Shown here: positions 58,726 through 64,000 of the stretch, in pieces
Layout of the letters: each line of letters starts with the position of its first letter
Position numbering within the stretch: position 1 is the stretch's first letter
The notes under the pieces: model-generated
Told to the model about the DNA's origin: nothing
What the model saw: only the letters and a program-made list of their open reading frames with translations
The model's database searches: none
Source: Rathayibacter sp. Leaf185
GTDB lineage: Bacteria > Actinomycetota > Actinomycetes > Actinomycetales > Microbacteriaceae
Direction of reading: 5' to 3'
Assembly: GCF_001423885.1 (NCBI RefSeq)
Contig: NZ_LMPP01000001.1
Span: 1,403,543-1,467,542 of the forward strand
DNA length: 64,000 nucleotides
Position numbers and translations under genes: made by a program

Positions 58726-59495
58726 CGGGCCACCGGCTCGAGGTCGTCGGCGAAGCGCGCGAGGGCGCGGGCCAGCGGCTCCGCCTCGGTCCGCGGCACG
58801 ACATGGCGGGAGGAGCGCATCTCGAGCAGCCGGCCGTCGGAGGCGTGGGCGACGAGCCGCTCGCACCAGTCGCGGGCGCCGACCGGGTCGTCGACGCCGC
58901 GGACGACGAGGACGGGCCGGGTGACCGCGGCGAGCCTCCGCTGGATCGGGTAGTGCAGCATCTCGGGGAGCTGCCGGAGGTACCAGCGGACTCCTCCGCG
59001 CAGGTAGTCGGTGAGGACCAGCAGATCGACGGGAAGCGGCTCGCCGAGGGTGTCGCGGCCGAGCGCGAGGGCCTGCTGCAGTGCGGTGGGGCGCTGGGGA
59101 TCGACGACCGGGCCGATCAGGACGACTCCGTCGACGAGCTCGGGAGAGCGGGCGGCGAGCTCGACCGCGACCTGGCTGCCCATCGAGTGGCCGACGACGA
59201 CCGCGCTCGAGACGCCGCGGTCGGCCAGCACGCGACCGACGAGGCGGGCGTGATCGGCGATGCCGACGCGCTGCTCCGGTGCGCGGTTGGAGCCGAAGCC
59301 GGCCAGATCGACGGCGATCACCCGCCCGTGCTCGCGGAGGTGGACGGCGAGCTGCGAGAACGTGTGGTGGGACATCCCGATCCCGTGGACCAGCACGAAG
59401 GTGCGTGCGGCGTCGGCGCGGCCGGTGGCGTAGGAGCGGAGCTCGATCCCGTCGAACACGTGGCGCACGGAGGGATCGCGTCGGCGGAGGGGCAT
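58722..59495 (-). CDS. Alpha/beta hydrolase, lipase/esterase-like
   Basis: A 257-residue hydrolase-fold protein with FVLVHGIGMSHHTFSQL (oxyanion region), the elbow VVGHSMGSQVAVELAA (Ser nucleophile), RGVDDPVGARDW (acid) and SSRHVVPRTEAEPL (His). It is coupled to the next hydrolase by GTGA overlap, so the two may work on related substrates. ATG at 59495 has TACCCT ending 7 nt upstream in the minus sense, which fits a leaderless mRNA. It is divergent from the epimerase gene. Confidence 0.87.
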   Translation of the reverse strand: MPLRRRDPSVRHVFDGIELRSYATGRADAARTFVLVHGIGMSHHTFSQLAVHLREHGRVIAVDLAGFGSNRAPEQRVGIADHARLVGRVLADRGVSSAVVVGHSMGSQVAVELAARSPELVDGVVLIGPVVDPQRPTALQQALALGRDTLGEPLPVDLLVLTDYLRGGVRWYLRQLPEMLHYPIQRRLAAVTRPVLVVRGVDDPVGARDWCERLVAHASDGRLLEMRSSRHVVPRTEAEPLARALARFADDLEPVAR

Positions 59496-59651
59496 GGGCC
59501 CAGGGTAGGCAGCCGCCGGGCGCGGGCGCGCGGGGATGCGCCGCGGTGGGCGCGTGGGCTAGGGCCCGCTGTCAACCGCCTCCGCTGCCCGCGGGGCGTG
59601 CCTAGCCTCGGAGGACGGTGGCACTCGCGCCGCCCGCGGAGGGACCATCAC

Positions 59652-60668
59652 ATGCGCATCGCGATCGTCGGGGCGACGGGCAATCTGGGCACGGCGCTGC
59701 TGCGGCGGCTGCAGGGCGAGCCGTCGGTGGAGGAGATCGTCGGGGTGGCGCGCCGCGCCGCCCGGCCGGAGTCGCCCGAGTACCGAGGCGTGCGGTGGGT
59801 CGAGGTGGATGTCGCGTCGAGCGAGGCGCCGCGGCTGCTCCGCGAGGCGTTCACGGGGATGGACGCGGTCGTGCACCTCGCGTGGGCGCTGCAGCCGAGC
59901 CACGACGAGCCGTTCCAGCGGCTGGTCGACGTCGGAGGCACCGCCGCGGTGCTGGAGGCGGCCGCCGCGGCGGGCGTGGCCCAGGTGGCCGTCGCCTCCT
60001 CCGTCGGGGCCTACAGCTCCGCACCGAAGTCGATCCGGGTCGACGAGAGCTGGCCCACGGGCGGGCTGCACACCTCGACCTACAGCCGGCACAAGGCGGC
60101 GAACGAGCGCGCGCTCGACGCGTTCGAGGCGGCGCATCCGGAGGTGGTCGTCACCCGGCTGCGCCCGGGCCTCGTGTTCCAGCGCGGGGCGGCGACCGAG
60201 ATCGCGGGCCTGTTCGCCGGGCCGCGGTACCCGACGCGCTGGCTGAAGGCGGTGAAGCCGCCGGTGCTGCCGCTGCCGCGCACGCTGATCTTCCAGGGGG
60301 TGCACGCCGACGACGTCGCCGACGCGTTCTGGCGGGTGCTCGACCAGCGGGCCGGGGGCGCGTTCAACATCGCGGCGGAGCCGGTGCTCACTCCGCAGCG
60401 TCTCGCCGACGCGTTCGGCGCGCGCCTGGTGACGGTGCCCTTCGGGCTCCTTCGCTCGATCGTGACCGCCACCTGGCACCTGCGCCTCCAGCGCACCGAC
60501 GCCGGCTGGCTCGACATCGCGGGCAACATCCCGGTGATGTCGACCGAGCGGGCGCGCACGGTGCTCGGCTGGGAGCCGACCGTCACCGCCGAGGAGGCAC
60601 TGCGCGAGCTGGTCGCCGGCCTGGGTGACCGCGCGACGGTCGCCGGCTCACCGCCGCTGCGCGGCTGA
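59652..60668 (+). CDS. NAD(P)-dependent epimerase/dehydratase family protein
   Basis: A 338-residue extended short-chain dehydrogenase. The Rossmann motif is IVGATGNLGTAL (4-15); VVHLAWALQPSHDE and VAVASSVGAYSSAP with the catalytic Ser region follow, and the active-site YSRHKAANE gives YxxxK. The C-terminal part binds the sugar or other substrate. The exact reaction (epimerase, dehydratase, reductase) is undetermined. ATG at 59652 has GGAGGGA 7-8 nt upstream and TAGCCT about 45 nt further; the longer upstream frame is antisense to the hydrolases. Confidence 0.88.
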   Translation: MRIAIVGATGNLGTALLRRLQGEPSVEEIVGVARRAARPESPEYRGVRWVEVDVASSEAPRLLREAFTGMDAVVHLAWALQPSHDEPFQRLVDVGGTAAVLEAAAAAGVAQVAVASSVGAYSSAPKSIRVDESWPTGGLHTSTYSRHKAANERALDAFEAAHPEVVVTRLRPGLVFQRGAATEIAGLFAGPRYPTRWLKAVKPPVLPLPRTLIFQGVHADDVADAFWRVLDQRAGGAFNIAAEPVLTPQRLADAFGARLVTVPFGLLRSIVTATWHLRLQRTDAGWLDIAGNIPVMSTERARTVLGWEPTVTAEEALRELVAGLGDRATVAGSPPLRG

Positions 60669-60696
60669 GGGCCGCAGCGGGCAGGGCCCCGAGTCC

Positions 60697-61716
60697 TCAG
60701 GCCTCGTCGCTCACGCGGATCAGGACCTTGCCGGTCGCGCCGTGCTCGACGGCGTCGTGGGCGGCCGCGGTCTCCTCGAGGGGGAACCAGGTGAGCGGCA
60801 GGCCCGCGGACTCGCCGACGGGCAGGGCGCCGTCCTCGAGTGCGGCGGTGATGTCCTCCGCGGCGGCCTGCAGGGCCTCGTCACCGACGGTGTAGAGCAG
60901 CAGCCCCTGCCAGCGCGCGTTCTTCGCGAAGCTCGCGACGATCGGGACCGAGAAGTCGTCTCCGTTGTTGTTCGCGTAGTAGCCGATGCTGCCGTGGTTG
61001 GCGAGCACCTCGACGTCGAGAACCGCGTTCTGCGCGGGGGCGACCTCGACGATCTGCTCGACCCCGTCGGGCGCGATCTCGAGGATCCTCGAGGCCAGCG
61101 CGTCATCGGGGTACTGCAGCACGTGGTGCGCTCCCGCCGCGGTCGCGAGGGCGGCCTTGCCGTCGCTGCTCACGGTCGCGATCACCGTCGCTCCGGCCCA
61201 GACCGCGAGCTGGATCGCGGCGTGACCGACGGCTCCTGCACCGCCCTGCACCAGGACGGTGCGGCCCGCGAGCGCCCCGCGGGACAGACGCGTGGGCCCG
61301 TGCTCGTGCACGGTCAGCGCCCGGTGCGCCGTCATCGCCGGCACTCCGAGGCTCGCGCCGAGGTCGAAGCCCACGCCGTCGGGCAGGCGGACGACGCGGT
61401 TCGCGGGCAGGACGGTCGACTCCTGCGCAGTGCCGGTCGGGCGGCGGTGCGCGGCCAGATGCAGCCAGACCCGGTCGCCGACGGCCAGGCCCTCGACGCC
61501 GTCGCCGAGCGCGTCGACGACTCCGGCGCCGTCCTGGTTCGGGACGACCTCGGCGAACGCGAGGTCGCCTCCCGCGCGGGCCTTCCAGTCGGTCGGGTTC
61601 ACGCCGGAGGCGACCACGCGCACGCGCACCTCACCGGCCCCTGGATCGGCCGGCTCGCGGTCGACGAGCGAGAGGACGGAGGAGGCGCCGGTGGAGGAGT
61701 AGACGATCGATCTCAT
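60697..61716 (-). CDS. NADPH:quinone reductase / zinc-free medium-chain dehydrogenase
   Basis: A 339-residue member of the medium-chain dehydrogenase superfamily, quinone-oxidoreductase type, without structural zinc cysteines. Blocks: VRVVASGVNPTDWKARAG, ANRVVRLPDGVGFDLGASLG, the cofactor motif VQGGAGAVGHAAIQLAVWAG, then FPLEETAAAHDAVEHGATGK near the end. It probably reduces quinones or other electrophiles with NADPH. ATG at 61716 (MRSIVYSSTG) was chosen; the extra upstream frame has no start signal. It is convergent with the epimerase gene. Confidence 0.9.
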   Translation of the reverse strand: MRSIVYSSTGASSVLSLVDREPADPGAGEVRVRVVASGVNPTDWKARAGGDLAFAEVVPNQDGAGVVDALGDGVEGLAVGDRVWLHLAAHRRPTGTAQESTVLPANRVVRLPDGVGFDLGASLGVPAMTAHRALTVHEHGPTRLSRGALAGRTVLVQGGAGAVGHAAIQLAVWAGATVIATVSSDGKAALATAAGAHHVLQYPDDALASRILEIAPDGVEQIVEVAPAQNAVLDVEVLANHGSIGYYANNNGDDFSVPIVASFAKNARWQGLLLYTVGDEALQAAAEDITAALEDGALPVGESAGLPLTWFPLEETAAAHDAVEHGATGKVLIRVSDEA

Positions 61717-61809
61717 ACGGGTGGCAAGAGCGTCCGGCCCGGAGGTATTCCCGGGAGACGACGACGGGCGGCGGACCCGGAGGTCCACCGCCCGTCGATC
61801 GAGCAGAGG

Positions 61810-62391
61810 CTAGGCCTGTCCGTTCTCCTGCACCGCGTGCTTGGCCTCGCGGGCCGAGTCCTTGACGTCGTCGGTGGCGGAGGCGCCCGCCTCCTTGACG
61901 TTCTGCGCGGCGTCGGTCGCGGTCTCCTTGACCGAGGCGAAGGCCTGCTGGGCGGGCTCGCGGAGCTCGCCCGCGACATCCTTCGCGGCCTCGGTGACCT
62001 TGTCGACGACCGGCTGGGCCGTCTCCTTGACCTTCGAGGCGGCCTGCTTCTCGGCGGTCGAGGCCGGGATCAGCGAGGCGATGAGCATGCCGGCGCCCAG
62101 CGCGATCAGGCCGACCGCGAGCGGGTTGCCCTCGGCCTTGCCCTTGACGGAGCCGGCACCGCCCGAGACGGAGTCGCCGGCGTCGTGCGCGGCGCCCATC
62201 ACGCGGTCGCGGACCGAGCCGACGGCCGACTTCACCTTGTCGGTCTGCCGCTGCGCGATGGCGCTGGGGCTGACCTTCTCGGCGAGGGCGTCGACGTCGC
62301 CGCCGAGCTCGAGGCGGGTGCGCTCGATCTCGGCGCGGATCTCCTCCGGCGTCTTGTTCGAGTAGTCGGTGCTTGCAGAGTCGTACGTCAT
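61810..62391 (-). CDS. DUF3618 domain protein with apolipoprotein-like helices
   Basis: A 193-residue protein. The N-terminal DUF3618 motif is KTPEEIRAEIERTRLELGGD (about 13-32), one hydrophobic segment at about 98-117 (PLAVGLIALGAGMLIASLIP) and a long Lys/Ala/Glu amphipathic helical tail typical of LEA-like stress proteins. Such proteins usually accompany a Holin-X gene in actinobacteria, as here. It likely acts at the membrane in stress conditions, but is untested. The start ATG at 62391 overlaps the stop of the holin-X gene (ATGA). Confidence 0.82.
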   Translation of the reverse strand: MTYDSASTDYSNKTPEEIRAEIERTRLELGGDVDALAEKVSPSAIAQRQTDKVKSAVGSVRDRVMGAAHDAGDSVSGGAGSVKGKAEGNPLAVGLIALGAGMLIASLIPASTAEKQAASKVKETAQPVVDKVTEAAKDVAGELREPAQQAFASVKETATDAAQNVKEAGASATDDVKDSAREAKHAVQENGQA

Positions 62392-62831
62392 CGTCCTGCC
62401 CCGTTCGGCTTGAGGGTTTCGGGAATCTTCTTGAGGGAGTCGACCGTCTCGGGTGCTCCGTCCACGGTCTTCAGGCTCTTGCGCCCGACGGAGTAGAGGA
62501 TCGCGGCGACGATGCCCCAGAGGACGGCGACGACGACTCCGGACCAGCCGTTGCCGATCAGAGTGCCGAGCGCCCACCAGAGGGCGATCGAGAGGAACAG
62601 CACGGCCATGATCGCCGCGTAGCCGGCGCCGCCGAGGAGGCCCGCGCCCTTGCCCGCCTTGCCGGCGGACTCCTTGAGCTCGGCCTTCGCGAGCGCCATC
62701 TCCTGGCGGATCAGGGTCGAGAGATCGCGCGAGACCTCGCCGAGCAGGTCGCCGAGCGACGTGCTGCCCGCACGCTGGTCGGGTGTCGGCTCGCCGATCC
62801 CGGCGCGATGCGCTCCGGTGGAGTCGGTCAC
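62388..62831 (-). CDS. Actinobacterial Holin-X family membrane protein
   Basis: A 147-residue protein. A hydrophilic start, then LGDLLGEVSRDLSTLIRQEM and ALAKAELKESAGKAGKG, which is the Holin-X signature region, followed by two transmembrane helices (about 63-88 and 94-114). Despite its name no phage genes are nearby; it is a chromosomal membrane protein. The start is GTG at 62831, overlapping the stop of the preceding gene by GTGA. The three genes 63610-61810 are thus translationally coupled. Confidence 0.87.
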   Translation of the reverse strand: MTDSTGAHRAGIGEPTPDQRAGSTSLGDLLGEVSRDLSTLIRQEMALAKAELKESAGKAGKGAGLLGGAGYAAIMAVLFLSIALWWALGTLIGNGWSGVVVAVLWGIVAAILYSVGRKSLKTVDGAPETVDSLKKIPETLKPNGAGR

Positions 62832-63610
62832 GGTCGCGTTCCCGTCGGGAAGGAGTCGTAGCCGGCCGAGGTCGGCGGCACGCTCAGCGGGTCGGCGATC
62901 GGCTCGGTGGGGAGATGATCGGTGTTCGTCGTGCCGTAGCTCGCCGCATCGGGGGCGGCGAACTCGGGACCGGAGGTGTCGCTCGCGGTCTCCTTCTCGT
63001 CCTTCGCCTCGGCGGTGAGGGCGCGCACGAGGCGGCCGGCGACGAGGCCGGTCGCGGCGGCGATCAGGATGAACGCTCCCGGACGGCGGCGGGCGAACGA
63101 CTTGACGTCCTCCAGCAGCTCGGCGGGCTCGCGGTCCTCGAGCCAGGTGGCGACGCCCTGGGCGCGGCCGGCGAGGTTCGAGACGAGGTTCGCGGCCATG
63201 TTGTCCTGGCCGCCCTCCCCGTTCGCGAGCGAGGTGAGGTCGTCGCTGAAGGCGCGAGCGCCCTTGGCGGCGTTCTCCTTCTGCGCGTGGGCCTGCTCGG
63301 TGAGCTGGCTGCGGCTCTGGTCGAGAAGGTCCTTGACCTGGGTCTTGGCCTCCTGAGCGACGGTGGCCGCCTCTTCCTTGCCGGTGGCGACGACGTCGCC
63401 CGCGGCCTGCTTGGCGTCGCCGGCGACGGAGGCGGCCTGCTCCTTGGCAGCGCCTGCCTGCTCCTTCGCGGCGTCGACGGTGCTCGACGAGCCGGAGCCC
63501 GACGTGGAGTGCGAGGTGGCAGTGGTGGTGTCGTCGGAGGTCGTGTCGGTCGCGGCGAAGTTTGCGGCGCCGTCTCCGAAGGGGGGTGAAGCGGGATCGA
63601 TGGTGGACAT
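62828..63610 (-). CDS. LEA-like membrane-anchored hypothetical protein, 260 aa
   Basis: A 260-residue protein, first gene of the DUF3618/Holin-X operon. The first half is Ala/Lys/Glu/Gln-rich amphipathic helix (KEQAGAAKEQAASVAGDAKQ, TQVKDLLDQSRSQLTEQAHA), like late-embryogenesis or apolipoprotein-type helices. One hydrophobic segment lies at about 177-196 (GAFILIAAATGLVAGRLV). It may stabilise membranes under desiccation or stress, but this is inference. ATG at 63610 has GGAAGGGA 6-8 nt upstream. Confidence 0.8.
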   Translation of the reverse strand: MSTIDPASPPFGDGAANFAATDTTSDDTTTATSHSTSGSGSSSTVDAAKEQAGAAKEQAASVAGDAKQAAGDVVATGKEEAATVAQEAKTQVKDLLDQSRSQLTEQAHAQKENAAKGARAFSDDLTSLANGEGGQDNMAANLVSNLAGRAQGVATWLEDREPAELLEDVKSFARRRPGAFILIAAATGLVAGRLVRALTAEAKDEKETASDTSGPEFAAPDAASYGTTNTDHLPTEPIADPLSVPPTSAGYDSFPTGTRP

Positions 63611-63814
63611 CGTCGTTCCCTTCCAGGATCGAGTGGGGATGGATGCGTGCCGGCGTCGCCAGTCTGCGAGGCCCCCGAATGCGCGCCAAGGCCGTAGCGC
63701 TCGACCCTCGTCCGGGGCTACCATCGCGCGCCTCGGCGACGCCACCGCCACGCGCGGGGGTCGGAGAAGTCAAGCCCCTGCTGTCGGCGGGGAGTCGCGC
63801 CTAGCGTCGCCAGC

Positions 63815-64000
63815 ATGACTCCCCTCCGTCTCGACCCGGCCACGCCTCCCGCCCGCACCCTCGGCCGCGGGGTGCGCGTACTGGGGGCGCTCGGCGCCTC
63901 CGCTCTGCTGGTCGGACTGCTCGCGGGCTGCACGGGGGACGCGCAGACGCCGGTGCAGTCGGGGGTCGTCGTGCCGACCAGCGCCGATGACGGGTCGAGC
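63815..64000 (+). CDS. Lipoprotein, 3'-truncated by window edge
   Basis: The frame is open to the last base of the window (62 codons). It has a basic/Pro-rich start, a hydrophobic stretch (about 22-37) and lipobox LLAGC, followed by a Thr/Gln/Val-rich linker. The rest is outside the window. TAGCGT ends 8 nt before ATG 63815, a leaderless-type promoter. Function cannot be assigned. Confidence 0.65.
   Translation, partial: MTPLRLDPATPPARTLGRGVRVLGALGASALLVGLLAGCTGDAQTPVQSGVVVPTSADDGSS

Noticed and set aside
62388-62831. Prophage, suggested by the Holin-X gene
   Set aside because: The family is chromosomal in actinobacteria and no phage structural, integrase or lysis genes are nearby.

Overview
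This is about 64 kb of chromosome from a very GC-rich Gram-positive actinobacterium. The codon use, the many GTG starts, the short or missing Shine-Dalgarno leaders, and families typical of the Microbacteriaceae (DUF6421, DUF3151, DUF7882-like, Septum_form, DUF3618/Holin-X) point to that family. Genus and species are not determined. No rRNA, tRNA, CRISPR array, transposase or integrase was seen.

Layout. 1-10.1 kb: a truncated nucleoside deaminase, a sugar-phosphate isomerase-like protein, NAD synthetase (nadE), acetyl-CoA synthetase (acs) downstream of a complete sulfonate/nitrate/taurine-type ABC importer, a nitroreductase and lipoamide dehydrogenase (lpd). 10-23.5 kb: acetyltransferases, a lipoprotein coupled to L-threonine aldolase, a NarL-type two-component pair, DUF6421, an AEC transporter, a DUF4012 protein and exonuclease III. 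23.7-31.7 kb: a tandem ABC exporter pair, pyrE coupled to a long Pro/Ala/Glu-rich membrane protein, a SPOUT RNA methyltransferase and a HAD phosphatase. 31.8-35.1 kb: an accessory-looking stretch with an 805-aa protein of unknown function divergent from three tiny ORFs (37, 27 and 28 codons, two of them Cys-rich), closed by a strong hairpin terminator. 35.2-39.8 kb: DUF3151, a 94-bp palindrome, a tandem hairpin-repeat array, then PucR regulator, ureohydrolase-family enzyme and amino-acid-type binding protein. 39.9-49.6 kb: an MFS transporter, a copper-binding four-helix protein, a phosphomannomutase-like HAD protein, DoxX, a large LAL-type LuxR regulator with two small flanking genes, and a cell-wall-anchored 5'-nucleotidase. 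49.8-64 kb: purA, a frameshifted AbiEi/DUF559-type gene beside an 18-bp perfect inverted repeat, a MacB-type ABC system, small Microbacteriaceae proteins, hydrolases, an epimerase, a quinone oxidoreductase, a three-gene DUF3618/holin-X operon and a truncated lipoprotein.

How the genes work together. Most transcription units are short and often coupled through ATGA, GTGA or TGATG overlaps. About fifteen genes carry a TAnnnT-like -10 box 6-8 nt before the start codon and no usable Shine-Dalgarno, which suggests leaderless mRNAs. A 71-bp quadruple-motif palindrome occurs three times, each time just after a gene. The least ordinary parts are the tiny-ORF operon, the covarying hairpin array before the PucR gene, the 71-bp element family, and the inverted repeat next to the broken AbiEi-like gene.
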